Source: Anaerolineae bacterium | Lineage (GTDB): Bacteria > Chloroflexota > Anaerolineae > Aggregatilineales > Phototrophicaceae | Reading direction: 5' to 3' | Assembly: GCA_021296065.1 (NCBI GenBank) | Contig: JAGWBD010000024.1 | Location: 1-34,473, forward strand | DNA length: 34,473 nt | Part shown: piece after piece, positions 6,962 through 14,805 of the stretch | Numbering within the stretch: the first letter of the stretch is position 1 | Layout of the letters: every line of letters starts with the position of its first letter | Translations under genes and position numbers: made by a program | Notes under the pieces: generated by a model | Database searches by the model: none | What the model was told of the DNA's origin: nothing | The model's input: only the letters and a program-made list of their open reading frames with translations

Positions 6962-7708
6962 CTACCCGCTCTGGCCCTTGACGCTCCAGACCGAGCCAGT
7001 GGTGTAGGTGTTGCGCTCGGAGCAGAGGAACTCAATCACCTCGGCTACTTCCTCGGGGTCGGAATAGCGGCCGATGGCGGTCGGCGGGTTGTCGAGAAAT
7101 TCCTGCGAGAAGCGCGGCACGACCATATCGGTCAGGGCGCGGCCCGGTTCCACGCCGTTGACGAAGACATTCTGTTGCGGCCAGGCGTTGCCGAGGGCGC
7201 GCACCATCGACCAGACGGCGCCCTTGGAGCAGGAGTAGGGCACGACGTGCGCGCCGCCCATGCGCGCGCCGGAGGTGATGGTCACGCAGCGGCCCCAGCC
7301 GCGCTCCAGCATGTGCGGCACGGCGGCCTGATGGGCGTAAAAGACGCCGTGCACGTTGATGCGCATGACGCGTTCGAATTCCGCGGCAGTCTGTTCCATG
7401 AAGGGCACTTCCGCGCCCAGCACGCCGGCACAGCAGACCAGGATGTCGAGGCGGCCCAGTTGTGCGACGCTGCGCGCGACGGCCTCGTGTACGGCGGCCT
7501 CGTCGCGCACGTCGACGCGCAGGTAAATGGCGCGCTGACCCAGGGCCTCGATGGCGCTGACGGTTTCGGCGCCCTCCCCGTCCAGCAGGTCAAGCAGGGC
7601 CACGTCGCGTCCCTCGCGGGCGATGCGCAGGGCCGTGGGGCCGCGCGCGCCGCCGGTGACGAGGGCGACACGGCGTTCTACGGGCGCGGCAAAACGCAGG
7701 TCGTTCAT
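6962..7708 (-). CDS. SDR family oxidoreductase with a shortened nucleotide-binding loop
   Basis: A 248-residue short-chain dehydrogenase/reductase, normally an NAD(P)-dependent alcohol or sugar dehydrogenase. The catalytic set is present: Asn118 in MRIN, Ser146 in TITSG, and Tyr158/Lys162 in YSCSK. The N-terminal glycine motif is abnormal: TGGARG is followed directly by PTALRIA, whereas the family has TGxxxGIGxA. About three residues, including the last glycine, seem to be missing in frame. NNAG is also changed to CCAG. The ATG follows a GAGGAGG ribosome site and overlaps the stop of the upstream isomerase gene (ATGA), so the two are coupled. The enzyme may be impaired or use an altered cofactor mode. 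Confidence 0.88.
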   Translation of the reverse strand: MNDLRFAAPVERRVALVTGGARGPTALRIAREGRDVALLDLLDGEGAETVSAIEALGQRAIYLRVDVRDEAAVHEAVARSVAQLGRLDILVCCAGVLGAEVPFMEQTAAEFERVMRINVHGVFYAHQAAVPHMLERGWGRCVTITSGARMGGAHVVPYSCSKGAVWSMVRALGNAWPQQNVFVNGVEPGRALTDMVVPRFSQEFLDNPPTAIGRYSDPEEVAEVIEFLCSERNTYTTGSVWSVKGQSG

Positions 7709-8589
7709 GCCGGCGCCTCCTCGTGAGCGTCAAGCAGGGGGATTTCCAGTTCCGCCGCGATGCCGTGGAAGAAGGCGCTGACCTCAGGCAGGTCTTCGGT
7801 CTGCGCGCCCTCGATGATGATCGGGTAATCCGGCGAGAGCTCGTGCATGCGGCGGCAGAGCGTACGGAAATCCACCAGGCCGCGGCCGGCGCAACCGTCA
7901 CTGATGTGAATCACCAGGCGCGGCTCGACGAAGACGTCCTTGGCGTGGCAACTGACGATGTAATCGCCCAGCACGTCAAAATGGTGGTTGAGGGCGTTGC
8001 TGCTGTCCCAGGCGCTGTGCAGGTTGAGCCAGTTGGCCGAGTCGTAATCGATGCGCACCCAGGGCGAGTCGACGGCGTCCATCACCTCCAACGCGACTTC
8101 CGGCGATTCCAGGGTGACGGTCTGATGGCATTCGACGCTGAGGTAGACGCCGGCGTCTTCGGCGGCGGGCGCGGCCTCGCGCAGGCTGCGAATCAGTTGA
8201 CGCCGGGCCAGTGGCGTCCAGTTGGCCGGATGCGGCGCCCAGGGGCCGTGGGGGCTCATGGAGCCGGGGCCGGTGTCGATGCCGCGCGCGCCCAGCCAGC
8301 CCGCCAGGCGCAGGGCGGCCTGCAGTGTGCGCACACTCTCGCGCCGCTGCAACTCGTCGCCGGTGACGAGGTTCTGCCAGTAACCGGTGCCCTGGAAGAG
8401 GCGCAGGTTTTCGCCGGTCAGCAGGTCGCGGAAAGCTTGCGCCTCAGCGCGCGTGGTTGTGTGCGGGTCGTTCTGGCGGGAGCGTATGAAGACACCGCTG
8501 AAGCCCAGGTCCCGTACGCGTCGGCAGAGTTCGGGCGTGAAGTCGTTGATGTTTTCCGGCAGGAAAGCGCTGCACATTCCCAGTCGCAT
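7705..8589 (-). CDS. Sugar phosphate isomerase/epimerase family protein (TIM barrel), second copy
   Basis: A 294-residue xylose-isomerase-like TIM barrel. The probable metal ligands are Glu153 in LSVECHQ, Asp181 or Asp183 in RIDYDSAN, His215 in VSCHAKD and Glu260 in IIIEGAQ. The ATG at 8589 (MRLGMCSAF) is chosen because it has a GGGGA ribosome site and starts at the first barrel strand; the longer frame to 8652 adds a non-conserved arginine-rich leader. It is the first gene of a two-gene minus-strand operon with the SDR oxidoreductase and divergent from the nucleoside hydrolase. It is not a close copy of the 5894 isomerase. An isomerase/dehydrogenase pair for an unidentified sugar or cyclitol is the likely role. 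Confidence 0.88.
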   Translation of the reverse strand: MRLGMCSAFLPENINDFTPELCRRVRDLGFSGVFIRSRQNDPHTTTRAEAQAFRDLLTGENLRLFQGTGYWQNLVTGDELQRRESVRTLQAALRLAGWLGARGIDTGPGSMSPHGPWAPHPANWTPLARRQLIRSLREAAPAAEDAGVYLSVECHQTVTLESPEVALEVMDAVDSPWVRIDYDSANWLNLHSAWDSSNALNHHFDVLGDYIVSCHAKDVFVEPRLVIHISDGCAGRGLVDFRTLCRRMHELSPDYPIIIEGAQTEDLPEVSAFFHGIAAELEIPLLDAHEEAPA

Positions 8590-8643
8590 GTCGTCCCCTT
8601 TTTCCCCGCTTGTTCTGGTCGGGAGTCTTGCGCCTGGGGGGCG

Positions 8644-8673
8644 TTGGCGCAAGTTCTGCGGAAAGCATATAGA
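8644..8673 (+). promoter_or_regulatory. Predicted promoter of the nucleoside hydrolase gene
   Basis: TTGGCG and TATAGA are 18 nt apart and lie 36 bp before the ATG at 8709. The match to the -35 box is partial (4 of 6). The element lies in the divergent space between the isomerase start (8589) and the hydrolase start. Confidence 0.35.
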
Positions 8674-8708
8674 ATGGACGCGGCACTGTGATCACAAGGG
8701 AGACGCGC

Positions 8709-9572
8709 ATGAAGGTACTGCTCGACACGGACATTGGCTCGGATATCGACGACGCGGCCTGCCTGGCCTACCTGCTGGCGCAGCCGGCGTGCGAGTTACT
8801 GGGAATCACGACGGTCACCGGCGAGGGACAACGCCGCGGCATGCTGGCCAGCGCGCTCTGCCGCGAGGCGGGGCAAGACGTGCCGATCTACATTGGTGCG
8901 GAGCAGCCCTTTCTGATTGAACAACGTCAGCCCATGTCGCCACAGGCCGACGCGCTGGGTGACTGGTCCCACGCGACGGACTTCCCGCGCGGCGAGGCGA
9001 TCCAGTTTATGCGCAGCACCATTCGCGCCAACCCCGGCGAGGTGTGGCTGCTGCCCATCGGCCCGCTGACCAACGTGGCGCTGCTCTTTGCGGCGGACCC
9101 GGAGATCCCTTCCTTGCTGGGCGGGCTGATGTTGATGGGCGGTTCCTACTGGAGCGGCGTGCGCGACTTTGAGGAGTGGAACGCCATCCTCGATCCGCAT
9201 GCGACGGCCATGGTGTACCGTGCGCCGCTGCGGCCGCATCGCTCGGTGGGGCTGGACGTGACGACCCAGGTGCGCCTGTCGCCGGATGAAGTGCGGCGGC
9301 GCTTCGGCAAGGGGCTGCTGCGGCCGGTGATGGACTTTGCGGAAGTGTGGTTCACGGAACGCGCGGAGATGACGCTGCATGACCCGCTCGCCGCGGTCTG
9401 TCTCTTTGACGAGGCGATCTGCGGCTTCACCTCCGGCAAGGTGTCGGTTGATCTGGGCGAGTCGCCGGGCAAGACCAGCTGGCAGGAGAGCGCCAACGGC
9501 CCGCACGAGGTGGCCACCTCGGTGGACGTGGATCGCTTCTTCGAGCACTACTTCGGCACACTGGGCGTGTGA
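8709..9572 (+). CDS. Nucleoside hydrolase (inosine-uridine-preferring type)
   Basis: A 287-residue N-ribohydrolase that splits a nucleoside into base and ribose. The N-terminal [11 protein letters not shown] (residues 6-16) is the calcium-binding aspartate cluster of the family, and [10 protein letters not shown] near the C-terminus carries the conserved histidine of the HDPLA motif. GPLTNVALL and LMLMGGSYW are the other family signatures. The length is normal. The ATG at 8709 has a GGGAG ribosome site; a GTG at 8688 is less likely. It stands alone between divergent and convergent genes and is followed by an intrinsic-terminator-like hairpin, so it is probably monocistronic. Base preference cannot be read from sequence. 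Confidence 0.92.
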   Translation: MKVLLDTDIGSDIDDAACLAYLLAQPACELLGITTVTGEGQRRGMLASALCREAGQDVPIYIGAEQPFLIEQRQPMSPQADALGDWSHATDFPRGEAIQFMRSTIRANPGEVWLLPIGPLTNVALLFAADPEIPSLLGGLMLMGGSYWSGVRDFEEWNAILDPHATAMVYRAPLRPHRSVGLDVTTQVRLSPDEVRRRFGKGLLRPVMDFAEVWFTERAEMTLHDPLAAVCLFDEAICGFTSGKVSVDLGESPGKTSWQESANGPHEVATSVDVDRFFEHYFGTLGV

Positions 9573-9612
9573 CCCTGGCGCAACTGTGAGGCCGGTTGAC
9601 GGCCCAGACTCC

Positions 9613-9639
9613 AAACCCCTCTCACCAGAGAGGGGTTTT
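9613..9639 (+). terminator. Intrinsic terminator after the nucleoside hydrolase gene
   Basis: AAACCCCTCT and AGAGGGGTTT form a perfect 10-bp stem around CACCAG, followed by a T run. It lies 40 bp past the stop at 9572. The arms use the same CCCCTCT/AGAGGGG vocabulary as the dispersed repeats but without the CCCTCACC head. Confidence 0.7.
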
Positions 9640-9686
9640 CGCTGCGTGAGGTTTGTCTTGCCGAAAAGGGATCGATGTGCTGTTGG

Positions 9687-10538
9687 CTAGACAAGCCGGT
9701 TGGTCAGGCGGCCGAGGCCATCGACCTCGACGCTGACGACGTCGCCGGCCACCATCCAGACGCGGGGGTCCATACCCATGATGACCCCTTCGGGCGTGCC
9801 GCTGGAGATGACGTCACCGGCCTCGAGGGTCATGTAGCGGCTGGTATAGCTGACGATTTCGGCCACGCTGAAGATCATGTCAGCGGTGTTTGAATCCTGG
9901 CGCAATTCGCCGTTGAGCCAGCAACGCAGCCCCAGCGCCTGGGGATCGGGCACCTCGTCGGCGGTGACCAGCCAGGGGCCCAGCGGCAGGAAATTGTCCA
10001 GCGTTTTGCCCAGCAGCCACTGCCCGGTGAGCATCTGCAGGTCGCGCGCGCTGATGTCGTTGCTGCAGCAGTAACCGGCGACGTGGTCGAGCGCGTCGTC
10101 CACGCTGACGTCGCGCGTGCGTTTGCCGATAACGGCGCTCAACTCGACTTCGTAGTCGTACTCCACGGCGCTGGCCGGCAAAGGGACGTCCTCGTCCGGG
10201 CCGGCGAGGCTGTTGTTGAACTTGGAGAAGAGCACCGGCGTCTCCGGAATCGCCTGGCCGCCTTCGGCGGCGTGTTTGGCATAGTTGAGGCCGACGCAAA
10301 GGACCTTGCCCGGCTGCGGCACGCAGGGGCCGAGGGTCACCTGGTCGGCGGGTAACAGGGCAGCCTGCGGCGGGTCGGCGGCCAGGTTGCGCAGCGAGTC
10401 CAGGGCGGATTCGCCGCCATTGAGCGCGTCGGCCAGGGTGGCGGGCATGCCGGCGATACCGACTGCGGCGCAGTCGACAATAGTCTCGCCGAGCCAGATG
10501 CCGAGGCGCATGTCCGGAGCAATGGATGCGAGTTTCAT
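9687..10538 (-). CDS. Fumarylacetoacetate hydrolase family protein
   Basis: A 283-residue FAH-fold enzyme; relatives hydrolyse or hydrate acylpyruvates, 2-keto-3-deoxy sugar acids or aromatic ring-cleavage products. The metal ligands are clear: Glu130 and Glu132 in YDYEVELSAVIG and Asp161 in SNDISARD. GLNYAKHA, the TLDNFLPLGPW block and SSGTPEGV are also canonical. It is the last gene of a minus-strand run with the two LLM oxidoreductases (68 bp downstream of the nearer one). The order suggests flavin-dependent oxidation followed by hydrolytic cleavage of a keto acid, which is inference. Confidence 0.92.
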   Translation of the reverse strand: MKLASIAPDMRLGIWLGETIVDCAAVGIAGMPATLADALNGGESALDSLRNLAADPPQAALLPADQVTLGPCVPQPGKVLCVGLNYAKHAAEGGQAIPETPVLFSKFNNSLAGPDEDVPLPASAVEYDYEVELSAVIGKRTRDVSVDDALDHVAGYCCSNDISARDLQMLTGQWLLGKTLDNFLPLGPWLVTADEVPDPQALGLRCWLNGELRQDSNTADMIFSVAEIVSYTSRYMTLEAGDVISSGTPEGVIMGMDPRVWMVAGDVVSVEVDGLGRLTNRLV

Positions 10539-10606
10539 GAGCTTTTCCTTAGGGGCGAATCGCTGCTTGCCAGCATAGCGCGGCGAAGGGGGCGTGGCCA
10601 GGTGGT

Positions 10607-11512
10607 TCAGCGCAGGGCGGGCAGGATGTCTTCCTTCAGAATGCCGATGACCTCCGCATCGCTGAATTCGAGAATCTCCAGGATGAAGCGGTTGACGCCC
10701 AGGTCTATGAAGGCCTGCATCTGCTCGATGACCTGTGACGAAGAACCGATGAACGCCCCCTCACGTTCCCAGGAGCGGCTGTTGCGCTCGCGGGCGGTCT
10801 GCTCTGTAGTGGCGACGCTGAGGCGGCCCAACAGGGAGACTTCAATGTTGGCATGGTCGCGGCCCATTTCCTCGCAGTGCTGGTGCAGGATGGCGAGGCG
10901 CTCGCGGAAGGTCTCGCTGGACGAGTCCGGCAGGTTCCAGCCGTCGGCGTACTGCGCCGCGAGGCGCATGGTCTTGCGGCCGCCACCACCAACGATGACG
11001 GGCGGCACGGGGTCGGGACGCGGTTCACAGATGGCGTTTGTGATGCGGTAGTGGCGGCCCCGCCAGGTGACCGGGCCGGGCTCGCGCCACATGCGGGTCA
11101 GGATCTCAAGCGTATCCTTCAGTTGTTCGATACGGATGGCGGCGCGCGGGTAGGGCCAGCCGTAGGCGCGGTATTCGTCTTCCTTCCAGCCGGCGCCGAT
11201 GCCCATAATGAAGCGCCCGCCCGAGAGCTGCTGCAGGGTGGCGGCCATTTTGGCCAGCAGGGCGGGGTTGCGGTAGCTCTGGCCAAGCACGATTGAGCCA
11301 ATGCGGTACTGCGGCCAGCGGGCCGCCAGGTAACTCATGACGGTCCAGGCTTCGTAACAGGGATCGCTGTCCCAGATGAAGTGGTCGGTCATCCACAGGC
11401 TGTCGACGTGACCGGCGAGTTGCGGCAGGGCGACGTCGAGGTCGCCCATGTACTTGCTGATCTTGCCCCTGTCGGGGCCCGGCGGCAGGCACAGGCTGAT
11501 GTGGCAGGTCAT
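10607..11512 (-). CDS. LLM class flavin-dependent oxidoreductase, copy 1
   Basis: A 301-residue luciferase-like (bacterial luciferase / F420-dependent reductase) TIM barrel. Family marks include SLWMTDHF, GIGAGWKEDEYRAYGWPYP and the VIVGGGGRKTMRLAAQYADGWNLP core. The ATG at 11512 (MTCHISLCLPPG) aligns with the start of copy 2; the longer frame to 11650 runs back into copy 2 and is not credible. It is 25 bp downstream of copy 2 in the same operon. About the first two thirds is nearly identical to copy 2, with the last third clearly diverged. Whether it uses FMN or F420 cannot be decided. Confidence 0.9.
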   Translation of the reverse strand: MTCHISLCLPPGPDRGKISKYMGDLDVALPQLAGHVDSLWMTDHFIWDSDPCYEAWTVMSYLAARWPQYRIGSIVLGQSYRNPALLAKMAATLQQLSGGRFIMGIGAGWKEDEYRAYGWPYPRAAIRIEQLKDTLEILTRMWREPGPVTWRGRHYRITNAICEPRPDPVPPVIVGGGGRKTMRLAAQYADGWNLPDSSSETFRERLAILHQHCEEMGRDHANIEVSLLGRLSVATTEQTARERNSRSWEREGAFIGSSSQVIEQMQAFIDLGVNRFILEILEFSDAEVIGILKEDILPALR

Positions 11513-11537
11513 CTTGATTGGTCTCCGGTCACGTTGG

Positions 11538-12452
11538 TCAGTCCGTCTGTTGCAGGGCAGGCAGGACTTCCTCCAGCAGGGGGCCGAGCACGTCCTCGTC
11601 GGCGACGTCCATGATGTCGAGTATGAAGCGACGGACGCCCTCATCGACAAAGGCCTGCATCATCTCGATGCAATGGGAAGGCGTGCCGACGAAGGCCCGC
11701 TCGCGGGTCCAGCGGCCGTGACTGCGGGCGATGGCGGCCTGTTCGCTCTCGCCGATACTCAGGCGACCAAACCAGGAGAGTTCGATGCTGGCGGGGTCGC
11801 GTCCCAGTTCTTCGCAGTGCTGCTGCAGGATGGCACGGCGCTCGCGAAAGCGTTCGATGGGCGAGTCCGGCAGGTTCCAGCCGTCGGCGTACTGCGCGGC
11901 GAGGCGCATGGTCTTGCGGCCGGCGCCGCCCACGATGACGGGCGGGACGGGGGCGGGACGCGGTTCGCAGATGGCGTCCGTGATGGAGTAATGGCGGCCC
12001 TGCCAGGAGACCGGGCCGGGCTCGCGCCACATGCGGGTCATGATCTCCAGCGTGTCCTGCAGCTGTTCGATACGGATGCCGGCGCGCGGGTAGGGCCAGT
12101 CGTAGGCGCGGTATTCGTCTTCCTTCCAGCCGGCGCCGATGCCCATGATGAAACGCCCGCCCGAGAGCTGCTGCAGGGTGGCGGCCATTTTGGCCAGCAG
12201 GGCGGGGTTGCGGTAGCTCTGGCCCAGCACGATGGGGCCGATTTTGAACTGCGGCCAGCGGGCTGCGAAGTAGCTCATCACCGTCCAGGCTTCGTAACAG
12301 GGATCGCGGTCCCAGATGAAGTGATCGGTCATCCACAGGCTGTCAAAGTGGCCGACCAGTTGTGGCAGGGCGACGTCGAGGTCGTCCATGAACTTGCCTG
12401 GCGGGCCCATGACGGGGCCGGCGGGCAGGTTGAGTCCAAAGTGCAGGGTCAT
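11538..12452 (-). CDS. LLM class flavin-dependent oxidoreductase, copy 2
   Basis: A 304-residue luciferase-like monooxygenase/reductase and first gene of the minus-strand operon LLM2-LLM1-FAH. SLWMTDHFIWDRDPCYEAW, GIGAGWKEDEYRAY and VIVGGAGRKTMRLAAQYADGW are shared almost word for word with copy 1; the region after NLPDS differs strongly. The ATG follows a GGAG ribosome site. It is divergent from the moeA-like gene at 12542 with an 89-bp shared promoter region. LLM families are often expanded in Chloroflexota, where they are suggested to attack recalcitrant organic compounds; that role is inferred here. Confidence 0.9.
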   Translation of the reverse strand: MTLHFGLNLPAGPVMGPPGKFMDDLDVALPQLVGHFDSLWMTDHFIWDRDPCYEAWTVMSYFAARWPQFKIGPIVLGQSYRNPALLAKMAATLQQLSGGRFIMGIGAGWKEDEYRAYDWPYPRAGIRIEQLQDTLEIMTRMWREPGPVSWQGRHYSITDAICEPRPAPVPPVIVGGAGRKTMRLAAQYADGWNLPDSPIERFRERRAILQQHCEELGRDPASIELSWFGRLSIGESEQAAIARSHGRWTRERAFVGTPSHCIEMMQAFVDEGVRRFILDIMDVADEDVLGPLLEEVLPALQQTD

Positions 12453-12529
12453 GCATTTGCTCCTTCGTCCAGCGCTGGAGAAGCGTGAGTTTACCCTGGC
12501 AGAAGCGCTGGCCCTTGTAACCGGCGCGC

Positions 12530-12535
12530 TATACT
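12530..12535 (+). promoter_or_regulatory. Possible -10 box giving a leaderless moeA-type transcript
   Basis: TATACT lies only 6 bp before the ATG at 12542, so a start point at the usual distance falls on or next to the A of the start codon. No ribosome site is seen between it and the ATG. A convincing -35 box was not found. Confidence 0.35.
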
Positions 12536-12541
12536 GCCGCC

Positions 12542-14479
12542 ATGGACGCGCGCAACGTCTACCTTGAAGATATACCGGCGGAGCAGGCGCATGCGCGGCT
12601 GCAGGAAGCCTTGCGATCGCCGGGACGGAGCGGGCCGCTGCCGGGCGAGCGTGTGCCGCTGGCGCATGCGACCGGCCGTGTGACGGCCGGGGGAGTCTAC
12701 GCGCGGCTGTCCGCGCCGCACTATCACGCGGCGGCTATGGACGGCTATGCGGTGGTGGCCGCGATGACGCAGGGCGCGACCGAGACGCGACCGCTGCCGC
12801 TGCAGGTGCCTGGTGAGGCGCATCCGGTCAACACCGGCGATCCGCTGCCCGCGGGCAGGGACGCCGTCATCATGATCGAACACACGCAGGAACTGGACGC
12901 GGGACGCATCGCGATTCGCAGCGCGGTGGCGCCCTGGCAGCACTTGCGACCCATGGGCGAGGACATGGTCGCGAGTGAGCTGGTGTTGCCGCCCAACCAT
13001 CTGCTGCGACCGGTGGACCTCGGCGCGCTGGCGGGTTGCGGCCATGACAGCGTGGTGGTGCGGCGGCGGCCGCGCGTCCTGATTCTGCCGACCGGCAGCG
13101 AACTGGTGCTGCCGGGCGCGAACCCCGCTCCCGGGCAAGTCATTGAGAGCAACAGTCTGATGCTGGCGGCCCAGGTGCGCCAGGCGGGTGGCGAGGCAAC
13201 TGTGCTCGACGCAGCGGCGGACGAGCCGGAGGCGATCCGCGGGGCTTTGTTGGCGGCGCTGAGGCAGGAACCGGACCTCGTCCTGCTGCTCTCGGGCTCG
13301 TCGGCGGGCAGCCGCGACTACAGCGCGGCGGTTCTGCGCGCGGAAGGTGAATTGCTGGTGCACGGCGTGGCCGTGCGGCCGGGTCACCCGGTGATTCTGG
13401 GCATGCTGCGCGACGTGCCGGTGATCGGCGTGCCCGGCTATCCCGTCAGCGCGGCGTTGACCGGCGAGCTTTTCGTGACGCCGCTGCTGCGGCAATGGCT
13501 GGGCCTGGGCGTCGCAGCGCGCGAAGAAGTGAAGGCCATCATGACGCGCAAGCTGGTCTCGCCGACGGGCGATGACGACTACGTGCGCGTCACCCTGGCG
13601 CAGGTGGACGGGCGCCTGCTGGCGTCGCCGCTGGGGCAGGGGGCGGGCGTGATCACCTCGCTGGTTCGCGCGGACGGCCTGGCGCTGCTGCCGCGCTTCA
13701 GCGAGGGACTGAATCGCGGCGCGCCAGCGACGGTGCAACTGCTGCGGCCCCTGGCGGAAGTGCGGCGCAGTCTGCTGGCCCAGGGCAGCCACGACCCTCT
13801 GCTGGACCTGCTGGCGCAGTGGCTGGCGGAGCGCGGCCAACGCCTGGTCTCGGCCAACGTGGGCTCGCTGGGCGGGCTTGTGGCCCTGCGGCGCGCGGAG
13901 GCGCATCTGGCGGGCACGCATCTGCTGGACGAAGAGAGCGGCGACTACAACCTGGCGGCCATTCGCCAATGGCTGCCGCAGGAAGCGCTGCGTCTGGTGA
14001 CCTTCGCGCATCGCGAGCAGGGGCTGATCGTATCGCGCGGCAACCCCCTTGACGCGCGCGGCCTTGCGGACCTGCCGCGGCTGCGTTTCGTCAGCCGGCA
14101 GCGCGGCTCCGGCACGCGGGTGCTGCTGGACTACGAGTTGAAACGCCTGGGCATCGCTGCAAGTCAAATCGAGGGCTACGACCAGGAGGTCTACACGCAT
14201 CTGGCCGTGGCGGCGGCGGTGGCCTCGGGCGTGGCGGATTGCGGCCTGGGTTTGCGGCGGGCGGCGCAGGCGCTGGAACTGGACTTTGTGCCGGTCGGCG
14301 AGGAACGCTTCGACCTCTGCATTCCGGCGCGACACGTCGCGCTGGCGGGCATGCAGGCGCTGCTGGAGTTGCTGACAGACGGCCGCTTCCGCGCGGCGCT
14401 GGGTCGCGAACCGGGCTATGACGCCCGCGCGACGGGTCAGGAAGTGCTGCGCCAGGGAAACGTTACACGCTCCGGTTGA
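12542..14479 (+). CDS. moeA: Molybdopterin molybdenumtransferase MoeA fused to a PBP-like domain
   Basis: A 645-residue protein. Residues 1-400 are MoeA, which inserts molybdate into adenylylated molybdopterin to form Moco: SAPHYHAAAMDGYAVV is the MoeA N-terminal signature, VNTGDPLPAGRDAV follows, then the MoCF-like domain with ILPTGSELV, SGSSAGSRDY and GVPGYPVSA. From about 430 to 640 a periplasmic-binding-protein-like domain (PBP_like type) is fused: VGSLGGLVALRRAEAHLAG, RQRGSGTRVLLDYEL and a VASGVADCGLGLR stretch are recognisable. Ordinary MoeA is about 400 residues, so the extra domain may bind molybdate, tungstate or a regulator ligand inside the cell. No other molybdenum-cofactor gene is nearby. 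A GGVSVG variant (SGSSAG) is present. Confidence 0.92.
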   Translation: MDARNVYLEDIPAEQAHARLQEALRSPGRSGPLPGERVPLAHATGRVTAGGVYARLSAPHYHAAAMDGYAVVAAMTQGATETRPLPLQVPGEAHPVNTGDPLPAGRDAVIMIEHTQELDAGRIAIRSAVAPWQHLRPMGEDMVASELVLPPNHLLRPVDLGALAGCGHDSVVVRRRPRVLILPTGSELVLPGANPAPGQVIESNSLMLAAQVRQAGGEATVLDAAADEPEAIRGALLAALRQEPDLVLLLSGSSAGSRDYSAAVLRAEGELLVHGVAVRPGHPVILGMLRDVPVIGVPGYPVSAALTGELFVTPLLRQWLGLGVAAREEVKAIMTRKLVSPTGDDDYVRVTLAQVDGRLLASPLGQGAGVITSLVRADGLALLPRFSEGLNRGAPATVQLLRPLAEVRRSLLAQGSHDPLLDLLAQWLAERGQRLVSANVGSLGGLVALRRAEAHLAGTHLLDEESGDYNLAAIRQWLPQEALRLVTFAHREQGLIVSRGNPLDARGLADLPRLRFVSRQRGSGTRVLLDYELKRLGIAASQIEGYDQEVYTHLAVAAAVASGVADCGLGLRRAAQALELDFVPVGEERFDLCIPARHVALAGMQALLELLTDGRFRAALGREPGYDARATGQEVLRQGNVTRSG

Positions 14480-14577
14480 ACGGGCACGGATTTCCCCTGG
14501 TCAATGTCCAGGCTGGCGACGCGCTCCATCGCCTTTCTTAACCATTCTGACTGCCGAATCACGTTTCAGGACGTGAC

Positions 14578-14617
14578 CGCCCTCACCCTTTATCCCTCTC
14601 CCTCAGGGAGCGGGACG
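14578..14617. repeat. Dispersed palindromic repeat, copy 5
   Basis: CGCCCTCACCCTTTATCCC is followed by TCTCCCTCAGGGAGCGGGA. It has the same head and stem vocabulary as copies 1-4, with a shorter imperfect stem. Confidence 0.55.
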
Positions 14618-14711
14618 TCGCTTCCCGCCGGCGTAACCCCGCTCAACGCCCGGACAGGATTCGCAAGTCCTGCATTCCGGATCCCTTGACGATACATTCA
14701 CAGGAAACGTT

Positions 14712-14800
14712 TTCTCCCCCTCTCCCTGAGAAGGGCTCCCACCAAAGGCGGGAAGGGCTCCCGCGAATGAGCGGGAAAGGGGGTTGGGGGGTGAGGGCGC
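14712..14800. repeat. Dispersed palindromic repeat, copy 6, inverted and extended
   Basis: CTCCCCCTCTCCCTGAGAAGGG is followed by two AAGGGCTCCC units (one before ACCAAAGGCGGG, one before GCGAATGAGCGGG) and ends in GGGGGTTGGGGGGTGAGGGCG, the reverse complement of the CCCTCACC head. It faces copy 5, as copy 4 faces copy 3, and ends just before the stop of the secreted-protein gene. Confidence 0.55.
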
Positions 14801-14805
14801 GCCGG

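Larger units (their letters stand above)
14480..14805. other. Convergent intergenic region rich in palindromes
   Basis: These 326 bases separate the moeA-type gene from a convergent secreted-protein gene. They hold two copies of the dispersed repeat facing each other (14578-14617 and 14712-14800). Short open frames here are not supported by ribosome sites or by protein-like composition. Confidence 0.6.

Noticed and set aside
12491-14335. A 614-codon open frame on the minus strand
   Set aside because: It is antisense to the MoeA-PBP fusion and has an Arg/Gln/His-rich composition without motifs.
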